DNA of 64,000 bases from an uncultured Muribaculaceae bacterium (lineage in GTDB: Bacteria > Bacteroidota > Bacteroidia > Bacteroidales > Muribaculaceae), in the NCBI GenBank assembly GCA_910586895.1, contig CAJUIW010000004.1, forward strand, positions 62,001 through 126,000, written 5' to 3'. The position numbers and the translations under genes are program-made. The notes under the pieces were generated by a model. That model was not told the origin of the DNA. It was given only the letters and a program-made list of their open reading frames with translations, and made no database searches. Position 1 is the first letter of the stretch. Each line of letters starts with the position of its first letter. Positions 8,476-17,389 of the stretch are shown piece by piece.

Positions 8476-8832
8476 ATGGATTTAATTAAAGTTGCCGAAG
8501 AGGCTTTCGCCACCGGCAAGACACATCCCGAATTTGGTCCCGGCGACACCATCACCGTGGCCTACCGCATCAAAGAAGGTAACAAAGAGCGTATCCAGCA
8601 GTACCGCGGTGTGGTTATCCGTATCTCGGGCGAAGGGACTAAGAAGCGTTTCACAGTTCGCAAGATGAGCGACAACATCGGTGTTGAACGTATCTTCCCC
8701 ATCGAATCACCTTTCATCGACTCTATTACCGTCAACAAGTTCGGTAAAGTACGTCGCGCCAAGCTGTACTACCTCCGCGCCCTCACCGGCAAGAAAGCCC
8801 GTATCAAAGAGCGCCGCGTAGTGAACAAGTAA
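8476..8832 (+). CDS. rplS: 50S ribosomal protein L19
   Basis: L19 is a structural protein at the 30S-50S interface. The 118 residues carry the usual core: FGPGDTITVAYRIKEG, the R-I-QQYRGVVI strand, SGEGTKKRFTVRKMS and VERIFPIESPFID. It stands alone here instead of in the rpsP-rimM-trmD-rplS order of many other phyla. It has its own strong promoter and a hairpin terminator with a T tract 40 bases after the stop. Confidence 0.98.
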   Translation: MDLIKVAEEAFATGKTHPEFGPGDTITVAYRIKEGNKERIQQYRGVVIRISGEGTKKRFTVRKMSDNIGVERIFPIESPFIDSITVNKFGKVRRAKLYYLRALTGKKARIKERRVVNK

Positions 8833-8872
8833 TCCACTTGCAGCCAAGGCTTACAACCGCAAAGAACAAGAG

Positions 8873-8906
8873 CCGGACCTACATCAGTAGGCCCGGTTTT
8901 CTTTTT
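8873..8906 (+). terminator. Intrinsic terminator of rplS
   Basis: CCGGACCTAC (8873-8882) pairs with GTAGGCCCGG (8887-8896) with one mismatch around an ATCA loop. TTTTCTTTTT follows directly. Confidence 0.9.
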
Positions 8907-8961
8907 GCATCAGATTGATACTATGTATACCCCGTATAATACGTTTGTATAGATAAAACGA

Positions 8962-8992
8962 AGCCACCCACTGCGCGAGGCAATGAGTGGCT
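8962..8992 (-). terminator. Terminator of the susC-susD operon
   Basis: AGCCAC-type sequence at 8962-8972 pairs with AGTGGCT at 8986-8992. On the minus strand it is followed by CGTTTTATC. It lies 30 bases past the susD stop. The stem is imperfect. Confidence 0.6.
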
Positions 8993-9021
8993 GATATTAT
9001 AGAATCAATTCTACTGATTGA

Positions 9022-10806
9022 TTACCATCCGGGATTCTGAGTCCACTTATACTTATTGATCATATCTGTCTTAATTGCTATCAGATAATCCTGATTAGGA
9101 CGGAACTTGATACCATCAGAAGTGGCAGGATTGGCAGGAATCAAATAACGAAGTGCGTCACCAGGCTTACCAGTGAGATAAATATTGTTGCCCGAAGCCA
9201 AATCATATTTGATACCTGCGTATGAATTCTCAAGATTACTTCCAGTAAAGAGAGCTCCATGACGGTCATTGTCAATCAACAATTCCTCAGCAGCTGCCCA
9301 ACGGAGTATATCCTCGAAACGACGACCTTCACAAGCTTTTTCAATACGACGTTCACGACGCACGGCCTGAATATACTTATCAAGATTTGCAAAAGGATAT
9401 GAAGGATCGGTGTTATACTCACGGTCGAAGTCAACATCGGGCATTCCTACGCGGGCGCGGAGCGGATGGAGGGCATCGATAATAGCCTGAGCATTCTCAG
9501 CGCCACCAAGTTCGGCCAAAGCCTCGGCATAGTTGAGAAGCACGTCAGCATAACGGAACTGGATAGCAGGGGTAGCACCCTTATATTCAGCGTCAAGATT
9601 GCCGGTATAGTCAATCTGCACATGCTTCAGGATTGAATAACCAGTAGAACAAGCCCATGTAGCCACCAGAGGAGGAAGTGTATAGCCACCTTGGTCAGGA
9701 CGAAGAATCTGACCGGGAGTACATACTGTCTGCGCCAGACGCGGGTCACGCACTGTAGGAAGGAGTTCCTGACCCCATACTTTCTTGGCATTGAGCTTCT
9801 CCTCGCCTACGAAGGGACGGCCATCGATAGTAAGGTAGTCATCCACAAGCGATGCTGTCACACCGCATGAACCACCACCGGTGTTCAGATAACGGTTCAC
9901 ACTGTTACCGATCTCTTCACCATCATACTTCTTGAACCAGAGGATTTCAGGATTTGTGCTGAGGTCAGTAGTCTGGAATATCACACGGTAGTCATTATTA
10001 GGATTACCGGTATTGTAGATTCGCCATACATTGCGATCCATCACAGCCTTTGCTGCCGCTGCGGCCTGAGTGAAATAGTCACGAATCTTATCGTCAGTAA
10101 CAGAGGGGTCAAAGAACGGGTCGTTCTTAGCCTTGTGATATTTTTCCCAAGTACCCTCAAAGAGAGCAACCTCGCTCTTAAGAGCACGCGCCACATCGCG
10201 GTGTACACGGAAATTCGCGCAATTGTTACGCTCGGCCATCAGCTCAATAGCATTATCAAGGTCACTGAGAATATGGTCAGCTATAACCGTACGAGGTTCA
10301 CGCTGAAGCTTCATTATAGTTGTATCAGGATCAAGAGGCGTATCAACCCACGCTACACCACCAAAATTGATAAGCATCTGATAGTAGTACCAAGCACGGA
10401 AATAGTATGCCTCACCTACTGCCTGATTATATGCAGCACCGCCCTTGCCTTCACAATTATCAAGGTTGGTCAGCAGGAAATTGACTCTGCGAATGTATGA
10501 ATACTCCCCTAACGAATTTCCGTTTCCGGCCGAAGTATTGCCGAGCAGACGTGGAACAATTGAGTTTCCACTCATATTATCACTATACACATCGTATCCT
10601 GCAATAGCAGAACCACCGCCAGCCATAAAATCCTGAGCACGAACTGCACTCTGATAAAACTGATTGACATAGCTCGTCATCTCTGCAGCAGTCTTGAAAG
10701 GTGTTGAGGATGACAACACTCCTTCCGGCTCACGATTAAGATCATAGCAGGAGGAAACGGTCATTGCCATTCCCGCTGCCAGAGCTAAAATAGATATCTT
10801 TTTCAT
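9022..10806 (-). CDS. SusD/RagB family nutrient-binding outer membrane lipoprotein
   Basis: This is the surface lipoprotein that caps the SusC-type transporter and captures an oligomeric substrate. It has a lipoprotein signal peptide with lipobox Cys20 (VSSC), then the typical N-terminal DLNREPEG segment. The TPR-bearing SusD fold follows, with the conserved RAWYYYQMLINFGGVAW block around residues 130-155 and an ADVLLNYAEALAELGG block near 430. The C-terminus has RRIEKACEGRRFEDILRW and ends with Trp. At 594 residues it is within family size. It lies 15 bases downstream of the SusC gene. No glycan hydrolase, sulfatase or regulator accompanies the pair, so the substrate cannot be predicted. Confidence 0.95.
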   Translation of the reverse strand: MKKISILALAAGMAMTVSSCYDLNREPEGVLSSSTPFKTAAEMTSYVNQFYQSAVRAQDFMAGGGSAIAGYDVYSDNMSGNSIVPRLLGNTSAGNGNSLGEYSYIRRVNFLLTNLDNCEGKGGAAYNQAVGEAYYFRAWYYYQMLINFGGVAWVDTPLDPDTTIMKLQREPRTVIADHILSDLDNAIELMAERNNCANFRVHRDVARALKSEVALFEGTWEKYHKAKNDPFFDPSVTDDKIRDYFTQAAAAAKAVMDRNVWRIYNTGNPNNDYRVIFQTTDLSTNPEILWFKKYDGEEIGNSVNRYLNTGGGSCGVTASLVDDYLTIDGRPFVGEEKLNAKKVWGQELLPTVRDPRLAQTVCTPGQILRPDQGGYTLPPLVATWACSTGYSILKHVQIDYTGNLDAEYKGATPAIQFRYADVLLNYAEALAELGGAENAQAIIDALHPLRARVGMPDVDFDREYNTDPSYPFANLDKYIQAVRRERRIEKACEGRRFEDILRWAAAEELLIDNDRHGALFTGSNLENSYAGIKYDLASGNNIYLTGKPGDALRYLIPANPATSDGIKFRPNQDYLIAIKTDMINKYKWTQNPGW

Positions 10807-10821
10807 TGGTTGATTTCGAAT

Positions 10822-13800
10822 TTAGAGGTTAACAGTAAGACCACATGAAAGGACCTTGTTCATAGGATAGTTCTTACCGGCTTCACCACCGTAAGAAGCT
10901 CCGGTGAATACGCCTTCAGGATCATACATCTTAGCAAGCTTGGTGCCTGTCCATAGGTTTTCGCCGGTGAAGAACACCTGTACTTTCTGCAGACCGATAT
11001 GATTTACCCATGCCTTGGGAAGTTCATAAGCCACGGTCAGGTTCTTCAGACGGATATAAGCTGCGTTCTGAATATAACGGCTTGAAGTCTGCATATTACG
11101 GTTCTGATAAGTTGGTATACCACTTACAGTGTGCAGATAAGGCTTCGGATAGTAAGCGCCCGGATTTGATTCGGTCCAGTAGTCAAGATGCTGTGTGAAC
11201 ACAGTAGCCTGAGCGTATGAACCCCAGCCCCAGAAGTAAGGCTGTGAACCGGGATTCCAGTCACGCTTACCTACGCCCTGGAACATCACGTTAAGGCTTA
11301 GTCCCTTCCAGGCTATCATACCGTTGAATGTGAATTCATAACGGGGAGTAGTGTTACCGATAACGGTATAGTCGCCCATATCATCTATGTTGCTTTTACC
11401 ACGGTCAATCTTACCGTCACCATTCAGGTCTACATAACGGACGTCGCCTGGAGTCCATGTGCCACCATTGAGGTATGAACGGTCAAGCGCGTTAAATGCA
11501 TCAGCTTCTGCCTGATTCTGGATAAGACCATCTGACTTAAGGCCCCAGATATCACCGACAGGACGTCCGGGATACCAGGAAGTAATAGGATTAAGACCGG
11601 CACGTGTATCTTTGTCGGACATATCAAGATTAGAATAAGCTGTAACAACAGCATTAGCATCAGATACTGAACCACCTACGCTGTACACGATATCATTACC
11701 GATACGGCCGTTCCAGTTGATCTGAAGTTCCCATCCGCGGTTGCGCATGTTGGCATTATTGGCCTGAGGAGCTGATGCTCCGAAATAATCCGGGAATTTA
11801 TATCCCGGGCCGAGCATATCCTTGGTATCACGCTGGAATATCTCGAATGTACCGGTAAGAGCATTGTTGAACAATCCGAAGTCAAGACCGAGGTTCTTGC
11901 TCTCAACCTTTTCCCATGTTACAGTGGGGTCAATTACACCGGGAGCATTGATATAACCGTCGCGGCTGTCACCGAACCAGTAGTTACCCTTGGTAGTAAT
12001 ACCCATTGTCGATGCAAATGTATAGAGAGCTGCACCGGCCTGGTTGCCCATCTTACCATAAGAAACACGGAGCTTGAGGTTGTTCAGAGTTGGACGGAGT
12101 GATTCCATGAAGTTTTCACGGGCTATGTTCCAACCTGCAGATACAGAGGGGAAGAAGCCCCAGCGATTGTTCTTTGAGAAACGTGAGGTACCGTCATAAC
12201 GCATATTGACTTCAAGGAGGTACTTGCCTGCGTAGTCGTAGTTGAAACGACCGTAGAAGCCACGGGTAGCCCAGCTCTGACGGGTATCCCCGGGAGTAAC
12301 ATCGCCGTCACCGAGTGTCAGACCGGGATTGGCTGTTGAGTACAGGCCACGTACGTATGCTGAGAGCAACGAGTAGCGGTTCTCTTCTGACTGGAAACCG
12401 GCCATGATACCGAAGTTGTGATCCTCAGCAACTGTGATATTGTAGTTGGTATAGGCATTGAATGTCTGATAACGGGTCACGGCATTCTGACGGAACCACT
12501 GACCGTTAGCAACTACGCCCATTTCACCACGATTGCCCTTCGATGTTGTCACACCATCGGCAGCGATGATGTCAGGAGCCTTGTTGAGGGCTTCATATTC
12601 CAGACCGACATAGCGGTAGGTGTAGTCAACATTGATTTTCCAATCCTTGATGGGTTCGATCTCAGCACCGATGGTTATGTTCATGCGGTCACGCTTAGTC
12701 TTGGTATATGTACCGCTCTGAAGATAAGGAATCATGGTCAGCTCGGTGAAGTTGCCGTTCGGGTCAAGATAATGAACCGTAGGACGGAAACGCGCGAGTG
12801 AATGATAGAAACCTTCGCTCAGACCGCCGTTGCCGAAAGGAGTGTCAGTGTCAGAGTGCATGAACTTTGTATTGGCACGCAGACGGAGCCACTTGGTAAC
12901 TTCCGAACGGATGTTGGCAGCGAAGTTGTAGCGGGTATAACCCATGTCGGCATAGCGGAGGATACCATCTTCATCGTAGTAACCGAGCGACAGATAGTAC
13001 TGCGCACGTTTACCACCGCCGCTGGCGCTGATATTATGGTTCTGCTTGAACGCCCAGTCCTTGTAGTGGAGGTCGAAGTAGTTGGTGTTACCGACACCTG
13101 ACTCCGAGTTTTCAAAGGCGGGGTTCATAAGTGAATTTTTGGGAAGTTCGAACCAGGGGTCAACGCTTCCGGGATTGTCGCGGAACTGACGGAGGAGCTC
13201 GATCTTTTCATCTGAATAGAAACGTCCGGCACCGGCATTGCGGTTACCTTCGTTCCAGTATTCGGCAAACTGGACACCATCGGCCATTTCAGGAAGCTTG
13301 GTAGGAGCGTTCCAACCTACAGTACCCTGATAGCTGATGCGCATCTTGCCCTCTTCACCACGCTTAGTGGTAACGAGAATCACACCGTAGGCGGCACGCG
13401 CACCGTAGATGGCGCTGGCACCTGCGTCCTTCAGCACGGAGATGCTTTCGATGTCGTTGGGGTTAACGTCGGAAAGTGACATTTCAACACCGTCGACAAG
13501 TACATAAGGTGTACCTGTACCAGAAAGGTTACCCTGACCACGGAGCTGCAGAGTGGCGCTACCGCCGGGACGGCCGGCATTGCCGTTTGCCACGTTAAGA
13601 CCGGGTACCATACCCTGAAGCATCTGGGCTGCGTCGGCCACAGGATGGTACTTCAGGTCATCGCCTTTCACCTGCGAAACAGCACCTGTAAGGTTGACTT
13701 TCTTCTGTACGCCATAACCCACCACTACCACTTCGTCGAGTTCGGTAGATGATGACACCATGGTTATGTTCAATTCTGAACCGGTCCATTTCACTTCTGT

Positions 13801-14100
13801 CGGTTTGTAGCCCACATAGGTGACGCGCAGTGTAGCGCCGGGCTTGACATTTGAGAGGGTGAAACGACCGTCAATGTTGGTTGCTGCCGATACTTTCGTA
13901 CCAACTACTGACACGGTAGCTCCGATGAGAGGCTCGCCATCATCATCGGAAACCACGCCTGTACACTTGGAGCTCTGAGGCGCCTGCTGCAGTGCAGAGG
14001 GAGCCTGCTCACCACTTGTGGAGGCTAAAGCCATGCCCGGTCCTGCAGCCATTGCCGCACAGACGGTCCACATCTTCAAGTTTAAATACTTCAGCTTCAT
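10822..14100 (-). CDS. SusC/RagA family TonB-linked outer membrane transporter
   Basis: This TonB-dependent transporter works with the adjacent SusD lipoprotein as a lidded importer. A signal peptide spans about residues 1-26. A carboxypeptidase-regulatory-like beta-sandwich occupies 45-115, followed by the DEVVVVGYG TonB-box-like segment at 122-130. A plug domain, with the LRGQGNLSGTGTPYVLVDG region near 190, precedes a beta-barrel to residue 1092. There is no N-terminal STN domain, so direct anti-sigma signalling is not expected. A promoter lies about 90 bases upstream. The pair has no neighbouring hybrid two-component regulator or ECF/anti-sigma genes, which makes it an orphan Sus-like pair. 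Confidence 0.96.
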   Translation of the reverse strand: MKLKYLNLKMWTVCAAMAAGPGMALASTSGEQAPSALQQAPQSSKCTGVVSDDDGEPLIGATVSVVGTKVSAATNIDGRFTLSNVKPGATLRVTYVGYKPTEVKWTGSELNITMVSSSTELDEVVVVGYGVQKKVNLTGAVSQVKGDDLKYHPVADAAQMLQGMVPGLNVANGNAGRPGGSATLQLRGQGNLSGTGTPYVLVDGVEMSLSDVNPNDIESISVLKDAGASAIYGARAAYGVILVTTKRGEEGKMRISYQGTVGWNAPTKLPEMADGVQFAEYWNEGNRNAGAGRFYSDEKIELLRQFRDNPGSVDPWFELPKNSLMNPAFENSESGVGNTNYFDLHYKDWAFKQNHNISASGGGKRAQYYLSLGYYDEDGILRYADMGYTRYNFAANIRSEVTKWLRLRANTKFMHSDTDTPFGNGGLSEGFYHSLARFRPTVHYLDPNGNFTELTMIPYLQSGTYTKTKRDRMNITIGAEIEPIKDWKINVDYTYRYVGLEYEALNKAPDIIAADGVTTSKGNRGEMGVVANGQWFRQNAVTRYQTFNAYTNYNITVAEDHNFGIMAGFQSEENRYSLLSAYVRGLYSTANPGLTLGDGDVTPGDTRQSWATRGFYGRFNYDYAGKYLLEVNMRYDGTSRFSKNNRWGFFPSVSAGWNIARENFMESLRPTLNNLKLRVSYGKMGNQAGAALYTFASTMGITTKGNYWFGDSRDGYINAPGVIDPTVTWEKVESKNLGLDFGLFNNALTGTFEIFQRDTKDMLGPGYKFPDYFGASAPQANNANMRNRGWELQINWNGRIGNDIVYSVGGSVSDANAVVTAYSNLDMSDKDTRAGLNPITSWYPGRPVGDIWGLKSDGLIQNQAEADAFNALDRSYLNGGTWTPGDVRYVDLNGDGKIDRGKSNIDDMGDYTVIGNTTPRYEFTFNGMIAWKGLSLNVMFQGVGKRDWNPGSQPYFWGWGSYAQATVFTQHLDYWTESNPGAYYPKPYLHTVSGIPTYQNRNMQTSSRYIQNAAYIRLKNLTVAYELPKAWVNHIGLQKVQVFFTGENLWTGTKLAKMYDPEGVFTGASYGGEAGKNYPMNKVLSCGLTVNL

Positions 14101-14191
14101 GGTTTAAGCATGTTGTTTAAAGTGCAAATTAGATTTGCTAAGGTTAATTGTATCAATTGGTAAACACACGATTTGGTTAATTACCGGTGGC

Positions 14192-14223
14192 CAAAGATAG
14201 CATAAAAGTATTTAAATATGCAA
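14192..14223 (-). promoter_or_regulatory. Promoter of the susC-susD operon
   Basis: On the minus strand a GTTG (-33 TTG at 14221-14223), a 21-base spacer and TATCTTTG (14192-14199) form a Bacteroidota primary promoter. It leaves an approximately 85-base leader before the ATG at 14100. Confidence 0.65.
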
Positions 14224-14389
14224 CTATTAATTAAATAAAAATTAATAATAACACTCATACGTTAAATTTTTTCACAGATAATGTGCTGATTCTACAGCAA
14301 TGGAGCGGGACAACACCGCAGCAACAGAAAAGATATGACCAACCCACGTAATGTAACCGAAATGCAACACAAGATGCCATCATAAAAAA

Positions 14390-14412
14390 ATGCCCGGCTC
14401 TGAACCGGGCAT
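14390..14412 (-). terminator. Intrinsic terminator of the small membrane protein operon
   Basis: ATGCCCGG (14390-14397) pairs perfectly with CCGGGCAT (14405-14412). Seven A residues precede it on the plus strand, which is a T tract on the minus strand. It lies about 50 bases after the 99-codon gene. Confidence 0.9.
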
Positions 14413-14460
14413 TAAATATCTGCTGTAGTTTTTCCGGATGTCAGCCGACATCCACTGATT

Positions 14461-14760
14461 CTATTCTGAATCATCCGTATCGTCAGGTCCACGCTTACGG
14501 CCTGTAAGACTCAGAATCCACAATCCTATGGCACAGACAGCCACTGATGATATAAGCGATATATACGGATTCTGTCCTCCGGGGCCGAACAGCACTATGT
14601 AGAGCCAACCTCCGGCCATAGCTGCCACAATACCGACCACTACACTGATAAATGTGTAGCCACCGCCAAGCTGCCGCATACGGCCATTCATATACCCGCC
14701 TATCAGCCCTATAAGGGCCCATACGAGGTAGGTGCTTGCGCCTATTGCTGTACTTTCCAT
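14461..14760 (-). CDS. GlsB/YeaQ/YmgE-like small membrane protein
   Basis: This is a 99-residue integral membrane protein with three predicted helices at about residues 10-27, 37-60 and 66-86, and a charged C-terminal tail ending in acidic residues. Gly-rich helices (ALIGLIGGYMNGR, VGIVAAMAGGWL) resemble the transglycosylase-associated or GlsB/YeaQ stress membrane family. Function in that family is poorly known; general stress association is reported. It follows a 50-codon membrane gene by 33 bases on the same strand, and the two probably share a transcript ending at the hairpin near 14400. Family assignment is tentative. Confidence 0.65.
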   Translation of the reverse strand: MESTAIGASTYLVWALIGLIGGYMNGRMRQLGGGYTFISVVVGIVAAMAGGWLYIVLFGPGGQNPYISLISSVAVCAIGLWILSLTGRKRGPDDTDDSE

Positions 14761-14793
14761 AACTGTTATATATTATATATGTGTGTTTGCTTA

Positions 14794-14946
14794 TCAGATG
14801 TGCATCAGGGGAAGGATGCTGGCGGCCACGTCAGTGTCGCCCCAAAGATCAGCCATTGTAAGCCATACGATCAGTAAAATGATGAGAACCACTGCTCCTA
14901 TGGCAATCCAGAGCGATGTGTTTGATTTTTTCTTTTCCATACTCAT
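14794..14946 (-). CDS. 50-residue single-pass membrane protein
   Basis: An open frame of 50 codons starts MSMEKKKSNTSLW and runs into one strong hydrophobic helix at about residues 12-31 (IAIGAVVLIILLIVWLT). A short polar tail with WGDTDV ends in LPLMHI. A basic N-terminus before the helix suggests an N-in orientation. An internal Met3 start is equally possible. It lies 33 bases upstream of the GlsB-like gene on the same strand and diverges from pta. I do not recognise a family. The clean basic-hydrophobic layout and operon position support a real gene, but evidence is limited by size. Confidence 0.6.
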   Translation of the reverse strand: MSMEKKKSNTSLWIAIGAVVLIILLIVWLTMADLWGDTDVAASILPLMHI

Positions 14947-15029
14947 ATTCTCTATACATTAGTAATATGTAAATACAACGCAGCAATAGCCGCAGATGTT
15001 CCAAGTTTGGAAAAAAAGCGGATTAATGA

Positions 15030-15060
15030 TTGAATTTTTCGGAATAAGGGTGTAAATTTG
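15030..15060 (+). promoter_or_regulatory. Promoter of the pta-ackA-ddh operon
   Basis: TTG (15030-15032), a 20-base spacer and TAAATTTG (15053-15060) match the Bacteroidota promoter. The expected transcript start is just downstream, near or past the in-frame ATG at 15063. That supports the pta start at 15132, not 15063. Confidence 0.75.
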
Positions 15061-15131
15061 CAGTGAGCATGGAGTGCAATGCTTCAAGCTCTATAATTAC
15101 ATGTGCCATTAACCAATATTCTATAATATAT

Positions 15132-16145
15132 ATGGAACTCTTTGAAAAGCTTAAAGCAAACGCCCAAAAGCACCCTCAGCGCATAGTGCTTCCTGAAGGT
15201 ACAGAACCCCGCACACTTACAGCAGCCAACCGCATCATAGCCGACGGCCTAGCTGAAGTGATCCTGATAGGCCACCGCAGCGACATACTCGGAATGGCTC
15301 AGGAACTGAAACTTGAGAATATTGAAAAGGCCACAATCGTGGACCCCGCCGATGAAAAGGTAATCGACCGATATGCTCCTCTCTTCTTCGAACTGCGTAA
15401 GAAAAAAGGAATCACCATGGAAGAGGCACGCCTCACCACAGCCAACCCGCTCTATCTCGGCTGCCTTATGGTGAAAGCAGGTGATGCCGACGGTCAGGTG
15501 GCCGGCGCCATGAACACCACCGGCAATGTGCTCCGCGCAGCGTTCCAGGTAATCAAGACCCAGCCCGGCATCGAGGTTGTATCAGGCGCATTCCTGATGC
15601 TTCTGCCCGAAGGGCTCCCCTTCGGCACAAACGGCATAATGGTATTTGCCGACTGCGCCGTAGTGCCTGATCCGACAGCTGCCGAACTTGCCCAGATAGC
15701 AGTATCAGCCGGACGTACAGCCCGCGACATAGCCGGAATTGAACCGCGCGTAGCCATGCTCAGCTTCTCAACAAAGGGCAGCGCCAAGCATGAACGCATC
15801 GACAAGGTGATCGAAGCCGTTGAGATAGCACGCAAGCTTGATCCGGCTCTGATAATCGACGGCGAACTCCAGAGCGATGCCGCCATAGTGCCCGGCGTAG
15901 CCCAGAACAAGGCTCCCAACAGCCCGCTCAGCGGACGCGCCAATGTACTTGTGTTCCCCTCACTCGAAGTGGGCAACATCGCCTACAAGCTTGTTCAGCG
16001 TCTGGGTGGCGTAGAAGCAGTAGGTCCGGTTCTGCAGGGACTTGCAGCTCCCGTCAACGACCTGTCACGCGGATGCTTCCCCGAGGATATCTACAAGACC
16101 ATCATCATGACCTGCAACCAGGCCATAGGACTTAAAAACAACTGA
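15132..16145 (+). CDS. pta: Phosphate acetyltransferase
   Basis: This enzyme converts acetyl-CoA and phosphate to acetyl phosphate, the first step of acetate production. The 337-residue protein consists of the PTA/PTB catalytic domain only, the short form that lacks the DRTGG regulatory region of E. coli Pta. Family motifs include IVLPEGTEPRT at the N-terminus, the VAGAMNTTGNVLRAAFQ stretch near 140 and the VFPSLEVGNIAYKLVQRLGG block near 280. An in-frame ATG at 15063 would add 23 atypical residues and lies at the predicted transcription start, so I use the ATG at 15132. It is followed by ackA after 35 bases. Confidence 0.96.
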   Translation: MELFEKLKANAQKHPQRIVLPEGTEPRTLTAANRIIADGLAEVILIGHRSDILGMAQELKLENIEKATIVDPADEKVIDRYAPLFFELRKKKGITMEEARLTTANPLYLGCLMVKAGDADGQVAGAMNTTGNVLRAAFQVIKTQPGIEVVSGAFLMLLPEGLPFGTNGIMVFADCAVVPDPTAAELAQIAVSAGRTARDIAGIEPRVAMLSFSTKGSAKHERIDKVIEAVEIARKLDPALIIDGELQSDAAIVPGVAQNKAPNSPLSGRANVLVFPSLEVGNIAYKLVQRLGGVEAVGPVLQGLAAPVNDLSRGCFPEDIYKTIIMTCNQAIGLKNN

Positions 16146-16180
16146 TCAGTTCATAACCATAAAATCAATCATACCCGACC

Positions 16181-17389
16181 ATGAAGATATTAGTGCTCAA
16201 CTGCGGCAGCAGTTCCGTTAAGTATAAGCTCATTGACACAGACAACGACACCACAATGGCCGAAGGCGGAGTGGAAAAGATAGGCCTCGCCGACGGATTT
16301 CTCAAATTCAAGCGTCCCGACGGATCAAAAGAGATAGTTGACCTCGGCCTGACCGACCATAAAGGTGCCGTACAGGCAATCCTCAACATCCTGACCGATG
16401 ACAAAGAGGGTTGCATCAAGAGCTACGATGAAATTGATGCCGTAGGCCACCGTGTGGTACATGGAGGCGACAAGTTCAACTCAAGTGTCCTGATCACCGA
16501 TGAAGTTATCCAGCAGGTGAAGGACTGCTATGACCTGGCTCCCCTCCACAATCCGGCCAACATCACCGGTATCGAGGCCATAACCTCACTTATGCCCTCA
16601 GTACCTCAGGTAGGTGTGTTCGACACAGCTTTCCACCAGACCATGCCGGCCAAATCATACATGTACGCACTCCCCTACCGCTTCTACAAGGAGGACGACG
16701 TGCGCCGCTACGGATTCCACGGCACAAGCCACCGCTACGTGTCACAGCGCGCATGCGAATTCCTGAATCTTGACATCAAGAAGCAGAAAATCGTTACATG
16801 CCACATAGGCAACGGCGGCTCGATCACAGCCGTTGACGGCGGACGTAGCGTTGACACTTCAATGGGACTCACCCCCACCGAAGGCCTTATGATGGGCACC
16901 CGCGTAGGCGATGTAGATCCCGGAGCGCTCACTTTCATCATGACAAAGCATGGCCTGACTGTCGACCAGCTTCAGAAGATCATCAACAAGGAGAGCGGCG
17001 TTGCAGGTGTGTCAGAGATTTCAAGCGACATGCGCGAAATCGAAGCTGCTGTAAACGCCGGAAACGAACGTGCCAAACTGGCCCTCGACATGTACGAACA
17101 GCGTATCATCAAATATGTAGGTGCTTATGCAGCTGAAATGGGCGGCCTCGACGTGATTGTATTCACCGGTGGCGTAGGTGAGAACCAGACAGGCGTACGT
17201 GAGAATGTATGCGCTCCTCTTGCCTTCATGGGTGTGAAGATTGACACTGAACTCAACAACCGCACCCGCGGTACCGAAACCGAAATATCAACCCCTGATT
17301 CACGCGTCCGTGTCGTGGTTATCCCCACTGACGAGGAGCTGATGATAGCCCGCGACACTCGCGAGATCGTATCAAACCTGAAAAAATGA
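16181..17389 (+). CDS. ackA: Acetate kinase
   Basis: Acetate kinase converts acetyl phosphate and ADP to acetate and ATP, completing the substrate-level phosphorylation route begun by Pta. The ASKHA fold is evident from NCGSSSVKY near residue 7, the FHGTSHRYV block near 180, HIGNGGS near 208 and VFTGGVGENQ near 325. At 402 residues the length is standard. Its stop overlaps the start of ddh by four bases (ATGA), so the two are probably translationally coupled. Confidence 0.97.
   Translation: MKILVLNCGSSSVKYKLIDTDNDTTMAEGGVEKIGLADGFLKFKRPDGSKEIVDLGLTDHKGAVQAILNILTDDKEGCIKSYDEIDAVGHRVVHGGDKFNSSVLITDEVIQQVKDCYDLAPLHNPANITGIEAITSLMPSVPQVGVFDTAFHQTMPAKSYMYALPYRFYKEDDVRRYGFHGTSHRYVSQRACEFLNLDIKKQKIVTCHIGNGGSITAVDGGRSVDTSMGLTPTEGLMMGTRVGDVDPGALTFIMTKHGLTVDQLQKIINKESGVAGVSEISSDMREIEAAVNAGNERAKLALDMYEQRIIKYVGAYAAEMGGLDVIVFTGGVGENQTGVRENVCAPLAFMGVKIDTELNNRTRGTETEISTPDSRVRVVVIPTDEELMIARDTREIVSNLKK

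Larger units (their letters stand above)
14101..14460. other. Intergenic region upstream of susC
   Basis: These 360 bases contain the susC promoter near 14192-14223, an AT-rich stretch at 14205-14275, and the terminator of the small membrane gene at 14390-14412. A 42-codon minus-strand open frame near 14260-14390 has no start context or recognisable sequence, and I do not call it. I see nothing else. Confidence 0.6.

Noticed and set aside
14260..14390. 42-codon minus-strand frame in the region upstream of susC
   Set aside because: It follows the terminator of the upstream transcript, is Cys-rich with no conserved pattern, and has no promoter.
15063..15131. Upstream start for pta adding 23 residues
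   Set aside because: It is at or before the predicted transcription start, and the added residues do not match Pta N-termini.
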